Shown here: piece by piece, positions 13,201 to 21,371 of the stretch | Layout of the letters: the number at the start of each line of letters is the position of its first letter | Numbering within the stretch: position 1 is the first letter of the stretch | Assembly: GCA_006937955.1 (NCBI GenBank) | Contig: SSNP01000035.1 | Location: forward strand, 806,001 to 870,000 | DNA from: Pachypanchax playfairii | Taxonomy: Eukaryota > Chordata > Actinopteri > Cyprinodontiformes > Aplocheilidae | Direction of reading: 5' to 3' | Length of the DNA stretch: 64,000 bases | Made by a program: the position numbers and the translations under genes | The notes under the pieces: model-generated | What the model was told of the DNA's origin: nothing | Databases searched by the model: none | The model's input: only the letters and a program-made list of their open reading frames with translations

Positions 13201-16200
13201 TTCTGAGGAACTTACTAATCCCATGGTCCTCATGTTGGGTGGTACAAAACTCTTGAAGGCACATCGCCACAGTGATTTCATAAACACCAGGAAGTTGGGA
13301 CAGACCAAGCAGAAGACTAACATTAACATGTAAAACTGTTTTTCCTTTGGGCTGCGCATCGATTTGGGACTGGACAAAGTTGATAACACCAGAAGAGATG
13401 ACTGAAAGACAAAGACAAAAAAAAATCCAGTGACTTCAGATGAAACTAGCGACAAAACACTTTAGTCACATTTTTCAGTGTCTCTGGGTTACTTGAAATG
13501 GTTGCAGGAAGTCTTTTCACCTATTGCATTCAGCAAAACTCAAAGGTGTCTAGAAATTACATGTCATTCCTTTCTGCTGTAAACAACAGTTATAGACACT
13601 CCCTAGATTCACTGTTAAATACTCTTTGACCAGCAACTCATAAGGAATTCAGTCCGGCTAATTAGCTCTGTATATTTCTTCTGAAATCAAATGTGCTGAT
13701 ATTTGTGAAACACATGTAGAAAATTGTCCATTATAAAAGCAGTGAACCACACTGGGCTGAAGGAGGAAGTCAAACAGAGAAAAATAGAAGCAGTCAAACA
13801 TTAACAGGGGATCACAAGAATGACATGTACAAGGAAGAAAATGAGATGGAATGACACAGAGGGACAGACAGTTGGTACAAAAGGTACAATAAACTCAGTA
13901 AACTCTGTTCGACCATATGGAGTAACAAGGAAACAGGTTACTTTGTGATTTGTTGACCTTTACATGTTTTCTGTTACATTAGAAGACGGAAGCATATGTT
14001 ACATAATTACATGACTTGAAAAGTTTCTTTTTGTGTGTGGGATTTTTTAAAACTCATTTTCTTCCTGAACAGTAAGTTTATGGTGACGATTTTTCCCTCA
14101 TGCCTTGATTTTCATGATAAAAAATACTTTCAAAGAACAGAAACGTTAAATAAAAAGTCCACTTACCTTTGCAACAACAGCACTGACCAAGACTGCTATC
14201 CCCACAATAACAGCCACGAGGTACTGAGCTATCTGGAAGCATCTTCGTTTCTGCTCCTTCTCTGCTCCGACAGGATTCAGCTGGAATGGATCCCATGTAT
14301 CCCTGAAATGTTCACAAAAATATGTGGGTCAAATTTTTACTCACAAAAAGAAGGTATCTTTCCCTTCTTGTTGTAGTTTAGGAGTTCAAAATACAGGCAG
14401 TAATTTTCAATGGAAGTTTTAAGTATTTACTGCTTAATCTGAACTGCACCATGGAGCTTTTTCAACCCCCCCAGAAAACTAGAAAAGTACACCCAAAATT
14501 AAACTGTTTTTTTTTTTTTTCTTTACAAAGAACCTGGACTATTTATTGTTGTGTTACATGCAGATATGTTAAAACAGCTCTATCTCACAATCATGGAGAA
14601 TCCTTAAAAAAATATTCCTGGATCTAGACGGTGATGGATCACTCCCAAAAATGAAAATGTCGTTAAAAGCCATCCGTATCTTCTTCATTATCATGCTAAC
14701 TAACATACAAACAAAGATACCCTGAAAAAAAAAGAACACCTCCTTGGCAGATGTAAAAATCTCCTCTCTGGTTACCAAAAACACACATGATCAGGTAACT
14801 GGCTACTATAATTTGTGTATGAAGGGTTGCCCTTCTCCATGGGGTTCTGTGAGGGAATGGCAACCTGTCCAGGTTGTGACCCTGCCATTCGCCCACTGAC
14901 AGCTGGAGACAGACACCAGCCTGTGACCCTGAGCAGGAGCAAGCTGCCGTGGAAAATGGATGGATGGACAGGAACATGAGAATGAATGTGTCAAACAGTA
15001 GTATTGTCCCTCTGAGTCATGAGAATATTGCTGCTAAGGGTTTACATGTCCTCCAAACTGCTACATGAATAATCCTGACACTTATTGGTCATCAGGGTGT
15101 GGGCTTTCTTAGTTGAACTGATAACATTTACTGATCTTTGACTCTTTCATAACAACAATCAACAGTCCACAAATCCAAACTACAGCTGTAGCCATAACCA
15201 CGCTAGCAGAACATTCCTGTGTTAGATGGAGTTAATGGTCCACATACACAGCATCTGTTAATCTGTATCTTGACTAGAAAGTTCTTAACACTGTGTATCT
15301 CATTCACACAAACTCATCCAACTTTTAAAATACATCCATGCTCTCTAAATAAATATATACATGCAGGGCTTTTTTCTTAAGCACTGTCACAGAGTACTGA
15401 TGTGAAAAAGTACAGTTCAGCCTAATCTTTATAAACTGCAGCCTGAAACATTTTAGGTACAAATAAGTCTTGCCACACAGAAAAGCTAAATGTTTGACCC
15501 TAGTTTCATGTCATTCAAACTTTTTAAGAAGTAACATAAATGTATAAACTGTATATTCTAATTATTTCCCTGTTGTAAAACATTTCATAAGCAGCTGAGC
15601 TCAAAAACTTTAGGCATCACGATAAGAAATAGAAACTATTTTTGTAACATTTTTCTTTTTGTAAGTTATTAAAGCTTTGAGTGCAAAGTTGTACAGACTG
15701 CAATTCATATCTAAAATGATCAGTGTCCTTGCTCACTGCTCCTGAACTGCAAAGAAATGCAAGCTGTTCTTCTTTCATTTGGCAATGAAACGAAACTCCC
15801 AAGAGACTAATGTGGCACACCTGAGATAAAAAAATCAAACAACTGCTTTAGACTTTACCATAATCAGAACAACCCCGACAGAAAGGGGTCTTGAATAGAC
15901 AGAAGTCCAAATAAAACACTCCAAAGGAGAAATATACATTTTGGGATTTTGGAACCTCGGTCAGTTAGTTCAGGATTACAGTGGTGGTGTCTATCACCAG
16001 CAGTCAGTGGGCGATAGGTCGCATTTTTTCCATCATAGACATGTAGGTACATTTTATTTTGTAATATTTCTTTTAGATTGTTTTAAATGTGCCCTGTAAC
16101 ACTGTTCAAGGACAGAGTAATCTGACTGCTTGAAAATTGACCTTGATTCGGGCCTGTACTCATTAATGTTAGTGTGCTAATTCGCTGGACTCAGATTGGC

Positions 16201-18637
16201 TAACAGCTAGCCCATCAGAGTACCTGTATCCTCCCATGCTGTGCCACAGCGCTGTCAGAGTAACATACCTAATAACATCCTACATAAAGCTAAATTACAG
16301 GAGATGTCCAAACGGGACCAGCAGAGCTAGAACTTTAATTTCAAGACCAACACCCCTCTGGACAGGAATTGAGAGTGGGAGGAGGTGCCTATGGGTAAGA
16401 CCCCGGGATTTTATCAGGAAGCAATGTGTGCATGTGTAAGTCCGACTGGAGCGTAGCACAATGATTCTGATGGTCCGCCATGTTTGCTACTGAACAGCTG
16501 AGCTAACTTTGCAGGCGTGGTCTCAAATGCGTGAGCTGATGAATACTAATGAGCAAAATCGGTGTGATGTCACAATGATAGTATTTTTAAATTTTCGACA
16601 GAGAAGTTATTGTGCAATTTTCACACCCATCACGAAACCAATGACACCTCTGGACCTAAAATATTCAACAAAAAAGTCAGAAAAACATGTAATAGTTATC
16701 ATATCCCTCTTTCTTGTGCTGTAGCTTTTTATTAAAAAAAAAAAAAAAAAACTCTCTAAACTTTAATGTCTTGTCTGGAATCTTCTTGATGTAGATTCAG
16801 TGACGTCATCAGAATTATGTAGCAGTATGTTTTTCTAAATTATGTTGGTGACATTTAGGGTTTTCTCTTTTTAGTCTTATCCTCCCTCTTCTATATTCTC
16901 TGTATTTTAACCCCATTTTTCATTGTCTTTCTGTCCTTGCTTTATCCTTCTAGTCTGTCAATTCTCTCTCTCTCTCTCTCTCTGAAATTAATTAATACTA
17001 TTAATACTGAAGACTACAAAGAACAAGTGCTCTGGAAAAGCACAGTTGTCTGGACCATCAGTGGACTCAGATCCTATTTTCGATTGCATAAGCTACCAGA
17101 TGAGACACGCAGAACAAAATACGTTTAAAATAAATAAATAAAATGTGTTAATGCAGTATAGAATTTATTTAGTTCTAATGAAGACTGATTCTGTTTTATC
17201 CAGATGACGATTATACAATCAGCGTAGAGAGCTGCTTCTGGTTCTTGACAAGCTCTCAAGCACACCTGGTGAAATTTAGTCACAACAGCTGAGATGACAT
17301 GTGTCCTGAAATGGACTCTTTTCCTCATTTTTTCAGAGAAATAGATTTCTGTTTTTAAATGTGAGTTACATTTTTTCTTATGAAAATACAAACAGTCTTG
17401 CAGTCAAACTATGTCTAACTGAACTGCTTGGAAACAGATTATTTCAAAAGCCTATATTATAATTCTTAACCTGAGTTATTACATAATGAGCGTTTCTCAG
17501 TTCTGAGATTCAACATCAACCAAGAAACCTGACTTCTTTCATGTCTCAGAGATGCAAATATAGAGAATGTGATTAAAACTGTGGTAAGTATTTAACATTT
17601 TAAACAGCCCCGCTAACAGCAGGCATTAACAGTGGGGATGATATCAGCCACAGCAATAAAGAGAAGCACAGTAGTGCACAGGGGAAATTAAGTGTTCCCT
17701 CAAACTGTAAATTATATTTAATTGAAACCTGGTAATACAAGCCAGCAGTTTTTAATTTTATCCAATGCTAATATCTATCCCACTAACAATTAACTTTCTA
17801 ACAATGATGAAGAGGTTAATAAAGCTTAATTGTGTGCCTATGGACAGGAAAAAAGACCGTTTTCTAGTTTAAAGTTGCCAGTTACATTTATTTCTCTTCC
17901 TGTCACTAGAGCCTGTGAGACCCGACCTTAAAGCTTGATGTCATTTATTTTTCACCTTTAAAGTTCAGTAACTTTTGCTTTGAGGAAAAAATAGTTTCAC
18001 TTTCAGTAAGTTGCAAATAGCTGAAATGTAATTTTTTTTTTACATTTTAAGGTTTAACATTGTGAAGTTAAATAAACTCATATGGAAAAATCTCACCACT
18101 AAATAATTTATTTGTGTAAAGTGTCTGAGAACTCTTGCAAATATTCACAATTTATATTATTATTAATAATAATACTACTAATAATATATTTTATTATGAA
18201 TACAGAAATTTTATATACTATCATTTAACGTAATATTATTAATAATATATTATGGTGAAACTCTATGGTTATTTCCTGTCTTTTCTCTACAGCACAAGGC
18301 AAAAAAAAAACAAAAAAAAACCACAAAAAAACATCTCTTTAAACCACAATAAAAGTGTGTCCACTCCATCGTGTGTGTACTGTTTTTAATTATGTGGGCT
18401 AATTAAGATCAAAATGTACTCACTGGGCTTGCATTTACCTAAATGTAGTTTATCAATTTGTATTCATCTTTAGTCACATAGTGTTCTCAGTCCTTATTTT
18501 ATGAAGGAAGGTACCTTCTTCTTGAACAAACAGAAAATAAGAGATGCTCATCATCATCAGGACGAATCCCATGTCTCTGATGAATGTTACCTGTGTCTTG
18601 TCTCTCTTTTTTTCCCCCTGTATTTTAGCTCCTCCAT
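68..18637 (-). CDS. chs1: Chitin synthase, complete 34-coding-exon gene (1429 aa)
   Basis: Membrane enzyme that polymerises UDP-N-acetylglucosamine into chitin and extrudes the chain; GT family 2, animal class. Coding exons in gene order: 18591-18637, 14167-14302, 13216-13401, 12856-13057, 11536-11696, 11339-11414, 10555-10673, 10165-10360, 9551-9647, 9365-9461, 9065-9186, 8338-8433, 7814-7978, 7583-7730, 7414-7479, 7143-7315, 6977-7035, 6473-6673, 6203-6371, 5995-6110, 5183-5362, 5001-5105, 4526-4643, 3954-4035, 3642-3877, 3450-3568, 3249-3330, 2941-3094, 2625-2729, 2420-2530, 1070-1216, 879-958, 445-511, 68-139. All introns read GT-AG, phases match at every junction, and the total of 4290 nt is a whole number of codons. 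Motifs seen: WDPF (19-22), CATMWHE (492-498), TPYGGRL (582-588), KKRWSQ (611-616), LDGDTDF (679-685), EDRW (784-787), QRRRW (821-825), SWGTRES (1004-1010). The length is slightly below the 1500-1600 residues usual in insects. No stop, frameshift or missing catalytic residue was found. Exon edges are hand-called. Confidence 0.95.
2420..4035 (-). CDS. chs1: chs1 exons 24-30: cytoplasmic linker
   Basis: Residues 1012-1308, without membrane segments. The first exon (3954-4035) carries a cysteine cluster, C-x3-C-x2-C-C, at residues 1025-1033 next to an aromatic. The next (3642-3877) is rich in Q, T and K and starts with a helix-like ITQETENL segment. Exon 3450-3568 has an acidic run of D and E at residues 1134-1142. 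Later exons (3249-3330, 2941-3094, 2625-2729) have charged heptad-like helices, reminiscent of the coiled coil found after WGTRE in many insect enzymes. The last exon (2420-2530) has FWDKLIERYLHPI, matching the FW-LI-KYL-P segment that precedes the final helices in insects. The linker is the least conserved part; the phases still join exactly. Confidence 0.88.
4526..6110 (-). CDS. chs1: chs1 exons 20-23: post-catalytic five-helix membrane block and WGTRE motif
   Basis: Residues 839-1012. Five hydrophobic segments are visible near 853-877, 885-908, 913-935, 948-967 and 974-997. Following the QRRRW helix, a cluster of this kind forms the membrane channel through which nascent chitin leaves the cell in characterised chitin synthases; that role is inferred here from the family. 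The block closes with SWGTRES (1004-1010), a signature of animal chitin synthases. The introns at 4644-5000 and 5363-5994 contain only AT-rich sequence. A TTA-type microsatellite occupies about 6116-6190 in the intron between exons 19 and 20. Confidence 0.93.
6203..9186 (-). CDS. chs1: chs1 exons 11-19: GT2 catalytic domain
   Basis: Residues 440-839 form the cytoplasmic glycosyltransferase core. In order: CATMWHE (492-498, start of the domain); a D-D-A-F-containing strand in the exon at 7814-7978; TPYGGRL and KKRWSQ in 7583-7730; LDGDTDF (679-685), the family's nucleotide-sugar and metal-binding region, in 7143-7315; the GAACGRIHP...GPMVWYQ block (704-722) spanning 6977-7035 and 6473-6673; EDRW (784-787), containing the general-base aspartate; and QRRRW (821-825), the acceptor and processivity motif, both in 6203-6371. 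Every hallmark residue is present, so an active enzyme is expected. The exon at 7143-7315 carries an extra hydrophilic run rich in D, N, K just before the LDGDTDF strand, as insect enzymes also vary here. Confidence 0.95.
9365..14302 (-). CDS. chs1: chs1 exons 2-10: N-terminal multi-membrane module
   Basis: Nine exons covering residues 16-439. Hydrophobic stretches suggest about ten membrane segments, near residues 39-60, 83-103, 126-143, 149-170, 176-195, 213-233, 256-280, 299-324, 331-355 and 411-435. A CWWEN motif (residues 231-235) matches the WWEN signature found at the same place in insect enzymes, and an ACKI motif (323-326) is also shared. A possible N-glycosylation site, N-T-T, lies in the loop encoded by 9551-9647. 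The first four exons are widely spaced, with introns of 4.3, 0.8, 0.2 and 1.2 kb. At the exon 4/5 junction the phase is exact (GCT G joined to GT TAC), so the 1.2-kb intron at 11697-12855 hides no missing exon. Confidence 0.9.
10810..11110. repeat. Interspersed repeat copy in chs1 intron 6
   Basis: Shares an ordered series of words with 14470-14770: ACC(T)GGAC-ATTTATTG, ACATGCAGAT, AACAGC-CTATCT, AATCCTTAAAA, a CAAACAAAC run, and an end reading CTCCTGGTGGAGGTAA. It is an old interspersed element of a kind abundant in teleost introns. Neither an ORF nor clear terminal repeats is visible. Confidence 0.6.
14470..14770. repeat. Second copy of the chs1-intron interspersed repeat
   Basis: Diverged copy of the element at 10810-11110 in the same orientation, with shared words AACCTGGACTATTTATTG, ACATGCAGAT, AACAGCTCTATCT and CTCCTTGGCAGATG near its end. 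Substitutions and indels throughout indicate an old insertion. Confidence 0.6.
14840..14975 (+). repeat. Teleost interspersed repeat ending in GGATGGATGG
   Basis: Contains the words GGCAACCTGTCCAGG, CCCACTGACAGCTGGAGA, ACCCTGAGCAGGA and AAAATGGATGGATGG in an order familiar from a repeat scattered through fish genomes. A relative with CCCAATGACAGCTGGAGA and GAAAACGGATGAATAAA is at 38285-38372. Confidence 0.65.
16136..16690 (+). repeat. Interspersed element, copy A (in chs1 intron 1)
   Basis: Shares long blocks with 30980-31375: CTGGACTCAGATTGGCTAAC, AGCTGATGAATACTAA, TTTTCACACCCA and TAAAATATTCAACA. Two copies tens of kilobases apart, one within an intron, show a mobile family. The outer ends seen in the other copy are not preserved here. 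Confidence 0.65.
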
Positions 18638-18670
18638 TGTGCTTTTCTACTCCACGACTCCGACAGGAAC
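18591..18670 (-). CDS. chs1: chs1 exon with start codon and end of 5' UTR
   Basis: The acceptor is a TTTCAG at the high-coordinate edge and the donor is CACAG followed by GTAACA. The ATG at 18635-18637 sits in a good context (ACAATGG), with an in-frame TAG five codons upstream, which fixes the start. It encodes a short basic N-terminus of 15 residues (MEELKYRGKKRETRH) plus two bases that complete an arginine codon with the next exon, 4.3 kb away. The joined reading runs directly into the WDPF segment, comparable to the WD-F segment near the N-terminus of insect enzymes. Because this exon begins with an acceptor, at least one untranslated exon must lie further upstream (above 18670). Confidence 0.85.
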
Positions 18671-18816
18671 CTGAAATCAGTTCAATTACCAGCATTACAA
18701 TAAGTACTTTAAAGTGAAATGTAGCAAGAGCGAAAGGGGCATTTTCTATTAATTATGTTTAAGTGAACCCATTTTTAAAATCGTAAAATATAAAAAAGAA
18801 AGTAGATGAAATTTAC

Positions 18817-19010
18817 CTTAATATCTTGATAATTCTCCTTGAATTGGGCTTGAGTCCTACTTCACAGAACTTTACTTTGAATCCAGGTGTTCTTTCATAT
18901 GCAAATATCAGATAAGTATTTTCTTTAAAAGAAGGTATCAGTGATCCTGAGCGGAACGCAGAAACCAAACCACAAGTGCAGACATTGTAATCCACCAGCA
19001 GTCTCACAGT
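18817..19010 (-). other. Possible upstream 5' UTR exon of chs1
   Basis: The ATG exon needs an upstream exon. On the minus strand a good donor (TTAAG followed by GTAAAT) lies at the 18816/18817 boundary, leaving an intron of only 146 bp. The 5' limit is not visible, so the upper coordinate is a guess. The stretch also happens to be an open reading frame of 64 codons, but with no initiator context or family resemblance; I take it to be untranslated. Confidence 0.35.
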
Positions 19011-19054
19011 CTGTGAAGCAGTTTGTTCTTTGTTGTCCGTTTTTTTTTCTCTGC

Positions 19055-19155
19055 GTTATCACCAGCTTATGAAAGATACACCCATACAGACAGTAAGTTT
19101 CAGCCCTCTCAGGTGTGTTCGTATTAAGATTATCACCGTTTATGAAAGATAAGCA
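19055..19155. promoter_or_regulatory. Direct repeat with CDX-like and GATA-like sites upstream of chs1
   Basis: Two near-copies of TTATCACC followed after a few bases by TTATGAAAGATA lie at about 19055-19077 and 19130-19151, some 0.4-0.5 kb above the exon bearing the chs1 start codon. Each copy contains a GATA-type core (AGATA; the second reads AGATAAG, a full WGATAR site), TTATC in the other orientation (also a GATA core), and TTTATGA or TTATGA, which resembles a CDX homeobox site. Placement suggests promoter or proximal enhancer. Function is inferred only. Confidence 0.3.
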
Positions 19156-21145
19156 TACCAGGAAGTACGTGCCTGGAACATATTGACAAGTCACCATGAG
19201 CACAAGTTGCTGAAAGCACCCAGTAATATTATGCAATATGAGATGTGTGATTAGAACACGTCACACGTGTGTGTGTATGTGCGTGCACCAGGAAGACAAT
19301 CAAAGTTTGTCACTGACAAATAAGTTCAAGTTATCTAACACAGTTTTTATGAGGGCAGTAAGATGGTACAAGGGTCATTCACACCGAATCACGCAGGTTG
19401 TCGACCGCTCCCTTACTCATCTGCTGACATTTTTTTTGTTAGTTAACAAACATGATTCTTCACTGGCATTTTAAGTGTTGAATAACTATTTCAGTACATG
19501 AAAAATAAATTTCTTTTGTTTTAAGAACATTAATCATCACAATGAGTTCAGAATTCTTTTTGTTGCCACTCGTTAAACCAATTAATTTTCTGCTGTAAAT
19601 AAACCAAATCAAAACCTTTTTTTTAATTTCCTATATGTAAAGATGTTTGTGTCCTATTATTTGCTAAGATAGTTTAATCTATACATTTTATTTTAAATCA
19701 TTTTAAAATATTTAACATTATTTTGAAAGTGTGCTACAAACTGTTCGATACATAGTTGTTGAAATAAACACAACAAGCAGATGAGTTTGTGTTGCAGTGT
19801 TGTCGGTCAGCTCGTGTCCACGCCTCCACTGGGTGTCAGTACAGAGCTTTGACTTCAGCTCGTGCTGCCTGGAAGATTTTTCATCTGCGTGAATGAACAA
19901 AAGAAGATTATTTTCTTTGTGATGATTGTTTATTAATTTCTTCCTTTTGTGTGTGTGTTGCCATATAATTATGTGCTAATTGTGTTTGATTCTATATTGG
20001 ACGTGGAATCAAAAGAAGGTTACTGTCACCTGGTGGACTCTCATTAAAATGCTTTGCCAGTGTATAATAATCCAGCCATATGGTCACTGGGGCAGCAGCT
20101 TCTCCCACCTCCTTCAGGTGGTTGTTTTTGACAGATATCCAACAACACAGCAAGACATGAGAGTTGATTTTGTAGTTTTATTCTGGTGATATATACATTA
20201 TAATTTAAAGGCCTGAACATGAAGGAAACAGTCTTTATTAGCTTATCAAAAGGAGGTGAGCACAGATGAGGAAACATGTTATATGAATGCTTGAAAGTTT
20301 GGTGTTTGTAATCCCTCGGTAGCTGCTATCTCGACTCCACAGTCCTGCTCAATGATCTGTGAAATGTGGTTCACATCACAGCGGTGATGTTACAGAGGGC
20401 ATTGTTACTGCGATGCACAGCTGATGCCGCTCAGATCTACAAAAAAGGTCAGTAGTGGGGTACCCAACCTTGACTCTGATTTGGTCTCACGGAAATCTTC
20501 AGTGCCAAAGTATAATTAGTAGCCATATGGGCTCTGTGGTGAGAATAGCTTCTTGCAGCAGACATGCACATGGAGAGACTGTGTTGATGCTCGTGATTCA
20601 TCAGCTCCACAGAGATTATAGGGTGGCAAAGGAGGAGATGCAGTTTTGAATCTAAACTTCATCTGGTTTACTCATGCAGTCATGGTAAAAAAGAAAGTCC
20701 ACCCTCATAGTGTTTAATGTCTTAGAAATAATTTGGCATTTACTAGGTTCTAAAATTATTTCAATCTTACTTCAAGTGCACAAAAACACAACAGATTTCA
20801 AAATGTCAGAAAAAATGATGCCAAAGTGAAAAAGCATGTGGAAAAACCAAGTCCCACGATTTCCCATGATTCAGTGGCTTACAGAGCCGCTTTTATCAGT
20901 CTCTTGTGTTATCATGAAAAAAATCTGGCCCACTTTTATTCACAGTATTGCTCCAGTTTATTGAGATTTGTTTATGCACAGCACTCCAAAGGTCCTACCA
21001 CAGTGTTTTAACCAGCTGACATCTGAAACACCTTTATTTTTATTTTTATTTTTGGCCTTTCTGTTGTTATTAGAACTATTGTTCTGTTTTATGACCCAGC
21101 TCTGGTTAGACTGTGGGTGTACGAAAGATGGCCCCACATTGACTC

Positions 21146-21371
21146 TTAACCTCTTAAGCCCCAACGTCCCCCAATCGGGGGACTTAGGGAAATGAAATCA
21201 CTCATTTATTCTTGTGTTCCATCTTAATTTTCTCTGAGTCAGTGAGCTAAATACTGATACTTACACATCTAAACAAATTTCACAAGTGTTCCCTTTATTT
21301 TGACACCAAAACTATTCAAATAGACCTTGTAGATGCAGACCTAAAAAAGGGCTTGGGGCTTAAGAGGTTAA
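21146..21371. mobile_element. 218-bp MITE flanked by TTAA
   Basis: The element spans 21150-21367 with TTAA on each side (21146-21149 and 21368-21371). Its ends are perfect inverted repeats of at least 15 bp: CCTCTTAAGCCCCAA on the left and TTGGGGCTTAAGAGG on the right. Just inside the left end is a second small palindrome, GTCCCCCAATCGGGGGAC. It has no ORF. TTAA duplication is typical of piggyBac and Kolobok transposases, so a non-autonomous member of one of these is likely. Confidence 0.8.

Larger units (their letters stand above)
14303..18590 (-). other. chs1 intron 1, repeat-bearing
   Basis: The largest intron of the gene (4.3 kb). It holds an interspersed repeat at 14470-14770, a second unrelated repeat at 14840-14975, a copy of the repeat found again at 31 kb (16136-16690), a poly(A) run at 16734-16751, a CT run near 16962-16982 and an AT-rich patch at 18150-18260. 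I see no additional exon: exon 1 and exon 2 join in phase. Confidence 0.7.
18671..21145. other. Upstream flank of chs1, no further gene seen
   Basis: Contains the candidate 5' UTR exon and GATA/CDX-like repeats described separately. From 19.3 to 21.1 kb there are only short chance reading frames and AT-rich sequence. The 20.3-20.65 kb part is less AT-rich but shows neither an exon with plausible splice sites nor a repeat I recognise. Confidence 0.4.
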
